Part shown: positions 1 through 7,619 of the stretch, one piece after another
How the letters are laid out: every line of letters starts with the position of its first letter
Numbering within the stretch: position 1 is the stretch's first letter
Origin: Saccharopolyspora aridisoli
GTDB taxonomy: Bacteria; Actinomycetota; Actinomycetes; Mycobacteriales; Pseudonocardiaceae
Direction of reading: 5' to 3'
NCBI RefSeq assembly: GCF_004348445.1
Contig: NZ_SMKV01000018.1
Span: 62,001 to 126,000, forward strand
DNA length: 64,000 nucleotides
Translations under genes and position numbers: made by a program
Notes under the pieces: model-generated
What the model was told of the DNA's origin: nothing
What the model saw: only the letters and a program-made list of their open reading frames with translations
Database searches by the model: none

Positions 1-549
1 GCACTGGTCGACGGGGACCTGCTCCCGCTCGGTGGGGCCGTGGAGTCGCCCGCGCTCGGCACCGAGATCCCCGCCGAGCTCATCCCGGAGTTCCCGGAAG
101 CGACCGTGCTGCGGTTGGTCGTCGGGTTGTGCGCCTACCGGTTGACCGAACGAGCGCTGGAGTCGTTCCTCACCACGGAGTGGAGGGTCACCAAGGACGC
201 CGACCGGGTGGGTTACCGGTTGCGCGGCGGTTCGCTGGAGTTCGTGGAGCGGGAGCAGCCGTTCGGCGCGGGAAGCGACCAGGCCAACGTCGTCGACCTC
301 GGTTACCCGGTCGGGTCGGTGCAGGTTCCCGGCGGTGACGAGCCGATCGTGCTGCTCAACGACGCGGTCACCGGTGGCGGTTACGCGACCATCGGCACCG
401 TGATCTCGGTGGACCGGGATCGGATGGCGCAGGCAAGGACCGGCAGCGCGGTGCAGTTCGAGCGGGTGGACATCGATGGTGCCGTGGCCGCCCGGTCGGA
501 GCGGCGTGCACGTCTTGAAAAAGCGCGGGTGGCGGTAGCCGGCGCCTAG
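1..549 (+). CDS. pxpC: PxpC/KipA-family biotin-dependent carboxyltransferase-type protein, 3' part
   Basis: The reading frame is open from base 1 and ends with TAG at 547-549, so only the last 182 residues are present. The fragment contains GYPVGSVQVPGG and VLLNDAVTGGGYATIGTV, typical of the allophanate-hydrolase-subunit-2 / KipA / PxpC family. PxpC is one of three subunits of the prokaryotic ATP-dependent 5-oxoprolinase. Seventeen bases downstream come a biotin carrier and a biotin carboxylase, a common arrangement of pxpB-pxpC-accB-accC-pxpA type loci. The remaining subunits would lie left of the window. Whether the substrate is 5-oxoproline or another amide cannot be seen here. Confidence 0.8.
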   Translation, partial: ALVDGDLLPLGGAVESPALGTEIPAELIPEFPEATVLRLVVGLCAYRLTERALESFLTTEWRVTKDADRVGYRLRGGSLEFVEREQPFGAGSDQANVVDLGYPVGSVQVPGGDEPIVLLNDAVTGGGYATIGTVISVDRDRMAQARTGSAVQFERVDIDGAVAARSERRARLEKARVAVAGA

Positions 550-566
550 AGCCGGCGGAGGGGGAA

Positions 567-809
567 ATGATGTCCACAGTGGATGCTCAAATGCCCGGTG
601 TTTTCTACCGGCGCCCATCGCCCGAAGCGGACCCGTACATCGAGCCCGGAACCGTGGTGCGGTCCGGGCAGACGATCGGGCTCATCGAGGTGATGAAGAC
701 CTTCAACGAGATCAAGGCCGACCGCGAGTGCCGGGTCAGCAAGATCTTGCTCGACGACGGTGACGAGGTGGACATCGGCCAGACGATGTTTGAGGTTGAT
801 GACGTATGA
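567..809 (+). CDS. biotin carboxyl carrier protein (short form)
   Basis: An 80-residue protein that is essentially one biotinyl domain. The biotinylated lysine is K44 in IEVMKTFNEI, where the usual sequence is EAMKM, so the residues around the lysine are atypical although the MK core is kept. A strong GGAGGGGG ribosome site precedes two adjacent ATG codons (567 and 570) and the start could be either. The stop overlaps the next start by four bases (ATGA), indicating translational coupling to the carboxylase. It lacks the long Pro/Ala-rich N-terminal arm of housekeeping AccB, and fits the small carriers found beside pxpBC genes. Confidence 0.88.
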   Translation: MMSTVDAQMPGVFYRRPSPEADPYIEPGTVVRSGQTIGLIEVMKTFNEIKADRECRVSKILLDDGDEVDIGQTMFEVDDV

Positions 810-2158
810 GCGGCCTGCGGCGAGTGATGGTGGCCAACCGCGGTGAGATCGCGGTTCGGGTGATCCGTGCGTGCCACGTGGCGGGTGTCGAAGCGGTGGC
901 GGTCTACTCCGACGCCGACGAGCACTCGAAGTGGGTCCGGATGGCCGATGATGCGGTGCACATCGGTCGTTCCGCCGCGCAGAAGTCGTACCTGGATCCG
1001 GACGCGCTGCTGAAGGCGGCGCGTGCCACCGAGGTCGATGCGGTGCACCCGGGTTACGGCTTCCTCTCCGAGAGCGGCGCTTTCGCCAGGGCGATCGAGG
1101 AAGCGGGGCTGGTGTTCATCGGTCCTCGACAGGCGGTCCTGGAGCAGATGGGTGACAAGGCGGCCGCGCGCAGTGCGGCCGCTTCGGCCGGTGTGCCGGT
1201 GGTGCCCGGAACCGACCCGATCAGCGATCCGGCCGACGTGCCCCGGCTGGCCGCGGAGATCGGATTCCCGTTGCTGCTCAAGGCGGCCGCGGGCGGCGGT
1301 GGGCGCGGCATCCGGCCGGTTGACGACCTCGAAGGTCTGCTGGACGCGCTTCCCGCCGCACAGGCGGAGGCGCGCTCGGCGTTCGGGGATCCGGCGGTCT
1401 ACCTGGAGCGCGCCGTGGCCAACGCCAGGCACGTGGAGGTGCAGGTCCTCGCCGACGACCACGGCAACGTGGTGCACCTCTTCGAGCGGGATTGCTCGGT
1501 GCAGCGGCGAAGGCAGAAGCTCATCGAGGAGGCACCGGCACCGGGGCTGCCCGAGGAGACCAGGCAGGCCATCACCGCCTCGGCGGTGCGCCTGGCCGAG
1601 CACGTCGGGTACCGCGGCGCGGGCACGGTCGAGTACCTCGTCGACGGTGACGGCAACTTCTACTTCATCGAGATGAACGCGCGGGTCCAGGTCGAGCACC
1701 CGATCACCGAGGCGATCACCGGCGTGGACATCGTCGCGGAGCAGTTGCGCATCGCCGGCGGCGAAGCGCTGTCGATGGACCAGGCCTCGATCGAGCGTCG
1801 TGGCGCGGCCGTCGAACTGCGCATCAACGCCGAGGACCCGGAACGCGATTTCGCCCCCACGCCCGGCGAGATCACCGTCCTGCGGCTGCCCGGAGGGCCC
1901 GGAGTCCGAGTCGACACGGGCATCTCGCAGGGAGACCGGATCAGCCCGTTCTACGACTCGCTCATCGCGAAGATCATCTGCTGGGGCGAGGACCGGGACC
2001 AGGCCTACGCCCGAGCCCGGCAAGCGCTCACCGAGTTCCACGTGGAAGGCGTGGCCAGCACAGCGACCCTGCACCGAGAACTCACCAATGACCCGGAACT
2101 GGCAGCAGGCCCGGTCCACACCATGTGGCTGGAACACCACCTCAACACGGGCCAGTGA
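806..2158 (+). CDS. accC: biotin carboxylase (AccC-type)
   Basis: 450 residues, the usual length of a free biotin carboxylase. It carries the N-terminal VMVANRGEIAVRVIRA motif, the ATP-grasp glycine loop KAAAGGGGRGI, the HVEVQVLAD strand, the ERDCSVQRRRQKLIEEAP segment and the catalytic FIEMNARVQVEHPITE motif. It carboxylates the biotin of a carrier protein using ATP and bicarbonate. Overlap with the carrier gene shows the two are co-translated. Position after pxpC suggests a specialised carboxylase rather than the main acetyl-CoA carboxylase, which in actinobacteria is usually a fused BC-BCCP alpha subunit. That assignment is inference. Confidence 0.93.
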   Translation: MSGLRRVMVANRGEIAVRVIRACHVAGVEAVAVYSDADEHSKWVRMADDAVHIGRSAAQKSYLDPDALLKAARATEVDAVHPGYGFLSESGAFARAIEEAGLVFIGPRQAVLEQMGDKAAARSAAASAGVPVVPGTDPISDPADVPRLAAEIGFPLLLKAAAGGGGRGIRPVDDLEGLLDALPAAQAEARSAFGDPAVYLERAVANARHVEVQVLADDHGNVVHLFERDCSVQRRRQKLIEEAPAPGLPEETRQAITASAVRLAEHVGYRGAGTVEYLVDGDGNFYFIEMNARVQVEHPITEAITGVDIVAEQLRIAGGEALSMDQASIERRGAAVELRINAEDPERDFAPTPGEITVLRLPGGPGVRVDTGISQGDRISPFYDSLIAKIICWGEDRDQAYARARQALTEFHVEGVASTATLHRELTNDPELAAGPVHTMWLEHHLNTGQ

Positions 2159-2218
2159 ACTCCCGGCCCGTGCGGGCGGGTGCGGCGTCCCTCGGCGGTC
2201 GAGGGGCGTTCGCACGCG

Positions 2219-2382
2219 TCACCGGAGCACGTCGGTGCTCCTGCCGACCGTGATGGTGGTGAGCAGGGGAGCGCGATGAGCAACGCGAACGAGAGCGCAC
2301 CCTGCGCGAAGACGAGCACGAGCAGCGCGATCGGCTCGTTGGCCAGCATCGCCATGGCAGGCCATCCGATTTCGAGGGGCAC
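2219..2382 (-). pseudogene. possible remnant of a membrane transporter C-terminus (NRAMP-like)
   Basis: In the 494-base gap between accC and the amidase, the minus strand encodes a hydrophobic stretch LVLVFAQGALSFALLIAL that, after an apparent 2-base deletion, continues as PLLTTITVGR and a stop. The pattern resembles the last membrane helix of NRAMP-type metal transporters (LVLSQVVLSFGIPFALVPL). No start or upstream part is present. I see nothing else convincing in this gap. Evidence is weak and rests on one helix. Confidence 0.25.
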
Positions 2383-2652
2383 GCGCGCACTCGTCCCGCC
2401 GCGCGAAGCGGCGCGAGGGCTGGGCTACGAGCTCAGTGGTTCAGTTCGGTCAGTGGTGCGTTGCCGTGAGCGCAGGTGACCTGACACCTCCGTGATCGGG
2501 CACCCGAACACCGCAGCAATCCTCGTTGCGATTCCGCCGCATACGAGTCGGACCCTGCATCCGGATTCGTGGCTCCGGCGCGACGTCGGGACGCCGCGCC
2601 GGAGTGGCCGGTTGAGGAGCCGCGGTCGGCGGAACCCGCTGCGCCCAGGTGC

Positions 2653-4131
2653 TCACCGCGACGGCTGCCCCACCTCGCCCTGCTCCGGTGCCTGGAAGCC
2701 GCCGATCTGCTGTTCGAGCAGTTCGGCCAGCCGCAGCGGGGTGCGGTCCTCGAACGTCGGACCGATGAGCTGCACACCCACCGGGAGGCCTTCGGAGGAC
2801 CGGCCCGCGGGGATCGCGGTGGAGGGCAGGCCGGGCATGGTGGCCAGGCCCGCCCAGACGAGCTGGTCGAAGTACGGGTGCCCGACGCCGTCGATGTCGA
2901 GCCGGCGTTCCAGCAGATCGGGGTTGTGGTCGTGCGGGAACGCGGGAGTCGGCGTGATCGGACACACCACGGCATCGAACTCGCCGAACAGCTGCCGCCA
3001 GCCGTGGCGGTGGATCTCGCGACGTTCGTTCACCTCGATCCAGTCGCGGTGGCTCAACACCATCCCGCGCAGCCGCGCCGCGTCGAGGCTCTGGTCGTCC
3101 GCACTCAGACGGGCGGCGCGGGTCCGCAGCTGCTCGTACGTGTCGACGGGGAAGCGCGCGACGGAGCCGGAGAACAGCAGCTGCGTGTAGAGCGTCGCTG
3201 CTTCGGCAAGGTCGGGCAGCAGGGGACTGCGCCGTTCGACGCGGGCACCACCGGCGACGAGCGCGTCGACCACCCTGCTCATGCCCGCTCGCACCGCGGC
3301 CCCGGTCGCGATGAACGGGTGCTCGTCGATGATCAGAACCCGGAAGTCGCAGAGACGGTCGTGGCGCGCGGGCGGCAGCGCCAAGCGGTGCGCCTTGCCC
3401 AGCGTCAGCGGGTCCGGTCCGGCCATGACGTCGAGCAGGAGCGCGAGGTCGCAGGCGGTGCGCGCCATCGGACCGACGACGGCGAGGTCGAGGTCGACCG
3501 GCAACGCCGGCCCGGGCGGCGGGACCATGCCGCGGGTCGCTGCCAGTCCGATCGTCGGCTTGTGCGCGTAGACGCCGCAGAAGTGCGCGGGGGTGCGCAG
3601 CGAACCGGCGAGGTCGGAGCCGATGGACAGCGCGCCGAACCCGGATGCCAGGGCCGCCGCCGATCCGCCGGAGGACCCGCCTGACGTGCGACCGCGATCC
3701 CACGGGTTGTTGGTGGTGCCGTAGATCTCGTTGAAGCTCTGCAGATCTTGCAGACCCAACGGCACATTGGTCTTGCCGAGCACCACCGCGCCGGCAGCTC
3801 TGAGCCGTGACACCTGCACCGCGTCCTCGGCCGGTACGAAGTCCCGGTGCTGCGGCATGCCCCAGGTCGTGGGCATCCCGGCCACGTCGTAGGACTCCTT
3901 GACCGTCACCGGAACGCCCAGCAGCGGCCGATCCTCGGCCCGGCGTCGTGCTTGGTCGGCATGACGCGCAGCCGCCCGGGCACGGTCGAAGTCGGACACG
4001 CAGATCGCGTTGATCGCTCCGTCATCCCGCTCGATCCCAGCGATCGCCGCCTCGGTCAGTTCCACCGAGGACACCTCACCAGCGCGCAACGCGGCAGCCA
4101 GCTCTCCGGCCGACCGGAAGTTCCCATCCAT
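2653..4131 (-). CDS. amidase (amidase-signature family)
   Basis: 492 residues, normal for amidase-signature enzymes. The catalytic triad is visible: Lys about 78 in PVTVKESYD, cis-Ser about 154 in TSGGSSGGSAAA, and nucleophile Ser about 177 in GSDLAGSLRTPAHFCG. The enzyme hydrolyses a carboxamide to the acid and ammonia; the substrate is not predictable. The ATG at 4131 was chosen because MDGNFRSAGELAAAL is the standard N-terminus of the family, although the frame stays open far upstream. It lies 95 bases after the alpha/beta hydrolase on the same strand and may belong to the 2-oxoacid dehydrogenase transcript. Confidence 0.88.
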   Translation of the reverse strand: MDGNFRSAGELAAALRAGEVSSVELTEAAIAGIERDDGAINAICVSDFDRARAAARHADQARRRAEDRPLLGVPVTVKESYDVAGMPTTWGMPQHRDFVPAEDAVQVSRLRAAGAVVLGKTNVPLGLQDLQSFNEIYGTTNNPWDRGRTSGGSSGGSAAALASGFGALSIGSDLAGSLRTPAHFCGVYAHKPTIGLAATRGMVPPPGPALPVDLDLAVVGPMARTACDLALLLDVMAGPDPLTLGKAHRLALPPARHDRLCDFRVLIIDEHPFIATGAAVRAGMSRVVDALVAGGARVERRSPLLPDLAEAATLYTQLLFSGSVARFPVDTYEQLRTRAARLSADDQSLDAARLRGMVLSHRDWIEVNERREIHRHGWRQLFGEFDAVVCPITPTPAFPHDHNPDLLERRLDIDGVGHPYFDQLVWAGLATMPGLPSTAIPAGRSSEGLPVGVQLIGPTFEDRTPLRLAELLEQQIGGFQAPEQGEVGQPSR

Positions 4132-4226
4132 GAACCGAACGCTAGCGGCACGCTGGAAGAGCCATAAAATTCCGCTCAGCGCAACGGAAAAGCCCGCGGG
4201 ACCGACGTCACGGACCGCAACACCCC

Positions 4227-4874
4227 TCAGCCGTCGAAGAATTCGAGGGCCGAGGTCTTGAAGGCCCTGCCCGAGACGGCGTTGAAGTGGTTGCGGCGGC
4301 CCAGGGAGACGTACGGGACGTTCAGGCTCGTTGCGAAGGAGCGGGCGTCCGCGGCCACTTCGTCGTCGTCCCCTGCTGCGAACAGGGTGCGCGCCGGGGG
4401 CCGGCCGGAGAGGCGGTGGCCGGCCATGCCTTCGATGCACGGGACGAGGTCCTCCCCGCCGGAGAGGGCCTGCTGGACGCGGAGCATGGACTCGCGCTGG
4501 ACCGGGGTGCCTCCGATCCCACCGAGCGCGAGGGCGCGGACCCGGGCGGGGGCCAGCCGGGCCAGGGCCCAGCCGACGACGCCGCCCATCGAATAGGTCA
4601 CCACGTCCACCGCGGGCACCTCCGCCGCGTCGAGCACGGCGAGGACGTCGCGGGCGAGTTCGTCGGGGGAGTAGCCCGTCGTGGCGCGCTCGCTCTGGCC
4701 GTGTCCGCGCAGGTCGGTGACCACGTGGCCGCGATCGGCGACCGCGCGGAGCCAGCCGGTGCGCTCCCACGTCTGCTCCGAATCGGAGGCGAATCCGTGC
4801 AGGAACAGCACCGGACGGGTACCGGGATCGCTGTCGTACCAGAGCTTCACGCCGTCACGAGCGGTCGCAGGCAT
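4227..4874 (-). CDS. alpha/beta hydrolase, likely catalytic half of an AcoC-like split E2
   Basis: 215 residues with a full alpha/beta hydrolase core: oxyanion strand VLFLHGFASD, DLRGHGQSERA, nucleophile elbow VTYSMGG (Ser95, with Thr where the family usually has Gly), an acidic turn AAGDDDE and a late RNHFNA histidine. It starts three bases after the lipoyl-protein stop. In acetoin dehydrogenase E2 proteins of the AcoC type, a lipoyl domain is fused to exactly this kind of alpha/beta hydrolase fold in place of the classic CoA-acyltransferase domain. Here the two halves are separate adjacent genes. Transferase rather than esterase activity is therefore plausible but unproven. Confidence 0.75.
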   Translation of the reverse strand: MPATARDGVKLWYDSDPGTRPVLFLHGFASDSEQTWERTGWLRAVADRGHVVTDLRGHGQSERATTGYSPDELARDVLAVLDAAEVPAVDVVTYSMGGVVGWALARLAPARVRALALGGIGGTPVQRESMLRVQQALSGGEDLVPCIEGMAGHRLSGRPPARTLFAAGDDDEVAADARSFATSLNVPYVSLGRRNHFNAVSGRAFKTSALEFFDG

Positions 4875-4877
4875 CGG

Positions 4878-5198
4878 TCAGTCCTCCGGCGGGGTCAGGC
4901 GGACGCGCCGCTGCGGCTCGTGGTCGACCGGAACCGTGCCGACGATGCCCGCGTGGTCTTCGACGGTGAACGTCACCAGCGGGGCTCCGACCGCGAGCTC
5001 CTCGTCCTCGCCGACGTGCAGCCGCGACACGCGGCCGGTCTGCGGCGAAGGGATCTCCACCGCGGACTTGGTGGTCTCCAGCTCCACCAGCGGGGCGTTG
5101 CGCTCCACCCACTCGCCCTCGGCCACGAGCCATTCCAGGATCCTGGCGCTGATCAGCCCTTCGCCGAGGTCGGGCAGCGGGAAGGTCACTTCAGCCAC
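4878..5198 (-). CDS. stand-alone lipoyl-domain protein (E2 fragment)
   Basis: 106 residues: one biotinyl/lipoyl domain starting VTFPLPDLGEG with the lipoylation lysine at about K44 in ELETTKSAVEIPSP, followed by a short basic tail. It has neither a peripheral-subunit-binding domain nor the HxxxDG-bearing acyltransferase domain of normal E2 proteins. It overlaps the E1-beta gene by eight bases, so it is the swinging arm of this dehydrogenase. The partner that takes the acyl group could be the next gene, an alpha/beta hydrolase, or an E2 core encoded elsewhere. Confidence 0.88.
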   Translation of the reverse strand: MAEVTFPLPDLGEGLISARILEWLVAEGEWVERNAPLVELETTKSAVEIPSPQTGRVSRLHVGEDEELAVGAPLVTFTVEDHAGIVGTVPVDHEPQRRVRLTPPED

Positions 5199-6180
5199 GG
5201 CGGTACTCCAATGTTGTCTGCACGGCGGTCAAGATGCGGTCGACGCTGGGCAGGTACTCGTCCTCCAGCGAACCAGACGGGTAGGGCACGTCGAAGCCCG
5301 CGACGCGCTGAACGGGGGAGCGCAGGTCTCCGAAGCAGCGTTCGGTGATCAGCGCGGACACCTCGCCGCCCAGGCCGGCGGTCAGCGGCGCCTCGTGCAC
5401 GACGACGGCGCGGCGGGTGCGGGCCACGGATTCGCCCAGCCCTTCGGCGTCGATCGGTTTGAGCCAGCGCAGGTCCAGGACCTCCAGCTCCACGCCGTCT
5501 TCCGCGGCGAGCTCGGCGACCTGCTCGCAGCGCGACACCATCGCGCCCCAGGCGACGAGCGTGGCGTGCCTGCCCCGGCGCACCACCCGGCTGCGCCCGA
5601 CAGGCAAGGCCTCGACCGGCTCGGCCGGGTCGAAGTCCTCCCGCTGCCAGTAGCGGGACTTGGGCTCCATGAAGATCACCGGGTCCGGGTCGGCGATCGC
5701 CTGGCGGAGCAGGTGGTAGCCCTCCGACGGCCCCGACGGCGCGGCGACCTTGAGGCCGGGAACGTGCGCGAACAGCGACTCCAAGCTCTCCCCGTGGTGC
5801 TCCGGCGCCCGGATCCCGCCGAAACTGGGCAGCCGCAGCGTGATCGGCATTCCCAGCGCGCCCCGGCTGCGGTAGTGCATGCGCGCCACCTGGTTGACGA
5901 TCTGGTCGATCGCCGGGTAGCTGAAGCCGTCGAACTGGATCTCCGGAACCGGGCGCCAGCCCGCCATCGCCAAACCCACCGACATGCCCATGATCGCCGA
6001 CTCCGCCAGCGGGGTGTCGAAGACCCGCTGCTCGCCGAACTTGTCCTGCAGGCCGTCGGTCACCCGGAACACGCCGCCGAGGGTGCCCACGTCCTCACCG
6101 AAGATCAGCACCCGGTCGTCGTCCTCGCAAGCGTGGCGCAGCGCGGTGTTGAGCGCCTGCTGCAGCGAAAGCTCAGGCAT
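5191..6180 (-). CDS. 2-oxoacid dehydrogenase E1 component, beta subunit
   Basis: 329 residues. Transketolase central region with FGEDVGTLGGVFRVTDGL and DTPLAESAIMGMSVGLAM, then the C-terminal transketolase domain beginning near VEALPVGRSRVVRRG. These are hallmarks of the E1-beta subunits of pyruvate, branched-chain and acetoin dehydrogenases. GIRAPEHHGESLESLFAHVPG is most like branched-chain or actinobacterial PDH E1-beta. It overlaps the E1-alpha gene upstream and the lipoyl gene downstream by eight bases each, so all three are translationally coupled. No E3 gene is nearby. The true 2-oxoacid is not determined by the sequence. Confidence 0.92.
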   Translation of the reverse strand: MPELSLQQALNTALRHACEDDDRVLIFGEDVGTLGGVFRVTDGLQDKFGEQRVFDTPLAESAIMGMSVGLAMAGWRPVPEIQFDGFSYPAIDQIVNQVARMHYRSRGALGMPITLRLPSFGGIRAPEHHGESLESLFAHVPGLKVAAPSGPSEGYHLLRQAIADPDPVIFMEPKSRYWQREDFDPAEPVEALPVGRSRVVRRGRHATLVAWGAMVSRCEQVAELAAEDGVELEVLDLRWLKPIDAEGLGESVARTRRAVVVHEAPLTAGLGGEVSALITERCFGDLRSPVQRVAGFDVPYPSGSLEDEYLPSVDRILTAVQTTLEYRRG

Positions 6181-7144
6181 CCTGCGACTCCTTCCAAGCG
6201 CGGTGCTGGTCGAGCAGAGCAGCGGTCGGTTCTCGGTAGACGAAGCTGAACAGCTCGTCGGCCGGTGGCGGCTGCATCGCGTGCAAGCCCGCGGTCGTCT
6301 TGCGCACGACAGCGGCGGCGTGCTCCTCGGCGTCGGCGATCTCCTCGGCGGACACCGATCGCATCGCCCGGGTGATCGGGTCCTGCTCGGCGCGGAGGCG
6401 TTCCTCCTCGGCGCTGCGGTAGCGGCTCGGATCGTCCGATGTGGAGTGCGGGCCGAGCCGGTAGGTCATCGCCTCGATCACCGTGGGCCCACCACCCGCG
6501 CGGCCCCGTTCGAGCGCGGCCCGGGTCGCCTCGAACACCGCGGTGACGTCGTTGCCGTCCACGCGCAGGCCCTCGATGCCGTATCCAGCTGCGCGCGCCG
6601 CGACCGAACCACCCGCGACCTGGTGCCCGGTGGGCAGCGAGATCGCCCAGCCGTTGTTCTGGCAGAAGAACACCACCGGCAAGTGGTAGGCGCCGGCGAA
6701 GTTCATCGCCTCGTGCACGTCGCCCTGCGAGCTGGCGCCGTCACCGAAGTAGGTCAGCGCAGCCCCACCGGTGCCGTCCAGCTTCGCGCCCATCGCCCAG
6801 CCCACGGCGTGCAGCACGGGTCCGCCCACGACGGCGTTCGGCGGCGCGAGGCGGGCGACGTTCGGGTCGTAGAGGCCGCCGTGCCAGATGTTGAGGTGCA
6901 TGGCCATGTAGGCGACTGGGTCCACCCCCAGCGCGACCGCCGCGCCCAGCTCGCGGTAGGTGGGGAAGGCGAAGTCGCGGGTGCGGTCCAGCGCTGCCGC
7001 GCTCCCGATCTGAGCGGCCTCCTGACCCCTGACCGGAGCGTAGGCGGGCAGCACGCCCTGCCGCTGCAACGCGACCGCCTCCTCGTCGAGGCGGCGCGTC
7101 ACCATCATCAGGCGGAAGAGCTCGCGGAGATCTGCGTCGTCCAT
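6173..7144 (-). CDS. 2-oxoacid dehydrogenase E1 component, alpha subunit
   Basis: 323 residues. The thiamine-diphosphate binding motif GDGASSQGDVHEAMNFA...NN is complete, and the regulatory loop region RLGPHSTSDDPSRYR is present. The ATG at 7144 gives the canonical start MDDADLRELFRLMMVTRRLDEE; an 82-residue upstream extension is open but does not look like this family. It is the first gene of the minus-strand operon E1-alpha, E1-beta, lipoyl protein, hydrolase. It faces a PucR regulator across 475 bases, which is therefore its most likely regulator. Confidence 0.92.
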   Translation of the reverse strand: MDDADLRELFRLMMVTRRLDEEAVALQRQGVLPAYAPVRGQEAAQIGSAAALDRTRDFAFPTYRELGAAVALGVDPVAYMAMHLNIWHGGLYDPNVARLAPPNAVVGGPVLHAVGWAMGAKLDGTGGAALTYFGDGASSQGDVHEAMNFAGAYHLPVVFFCQNNGWAISLPTGHQVAGGSVAARAAGYGIEGLRVDGNDVTAVFEATRAALERGRAGGGPTVIEAMTYRLGPHSTSDDPSRYRSAEEERLRAEQDPITRAMRSVSAEEIADAEEHAAAVVRKTTAGLHAMQPPPADELFSFVYREPTAALLDQHRAWKESQDA

Positions 7145-7619
7145 GAACGAAAGAGTGCGCACCGGGTCGCGACCGTGCAACAGTGCGTTCCGCGACTGCT
7201 CAGGTTGTCCGCTCTGCCGAGCAGGAGCAGCGCCACGCTGTGCAAGCTGTCCAGTCCCCGATCCCCGGTACTCCGATCGTGCAAGCGCTATCGTCGTCCG
7301 GGCGTGGACAGCGATGAGCGGAGCCCGCGGGACCGGACGACCACCGGCGTCATGCGTCGGCTCGACCCTGCTCGTGGACTGCGTGGTCATGTCGGCGGCG
7401 TGGAGGAGAGGTCGGGTGCGCTATGGCGGAAGCGGTGGCACCCGCCGACCGCGAGGCATCGTCGAGTGCGAGGTGGCGACTCGGATCGCCACAACTGCGC
7501 TTCGCGGAGGTCCGGGACGTTGTGGTCTTGGTGCACCGCGCGCGCGGCCGAAGTCCAACCCGGTTCGGCCGGAACGACCCCGGCCCTGCGCTCAGCGCTC
7601 GAAGCCTGATCATGGGTGC
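7145..7619. promoter_or_regulatory. divergent intergenic region between the dehydrogenase operon and its PucR-type regulator
   Basis: 475 bases with no gene I can support. Both flanking genes read outward, so promoters for both must lie here. No clear -35/-10 pair or perfect palindrome was found by eye. An open frame continuing upstream of the regulator has the composition of out-of-frame GC-rich DNA. Confidence 0.5.

Noticed and set aside
605-2215. Long minus-strand ORF opposite the biotin carrier and carboxylase
   Set aside because: Arg/His/Gly-rich low-meaning translation typical of antisense frames in high-GC genes; the plus strand encodes a perfect AccC.
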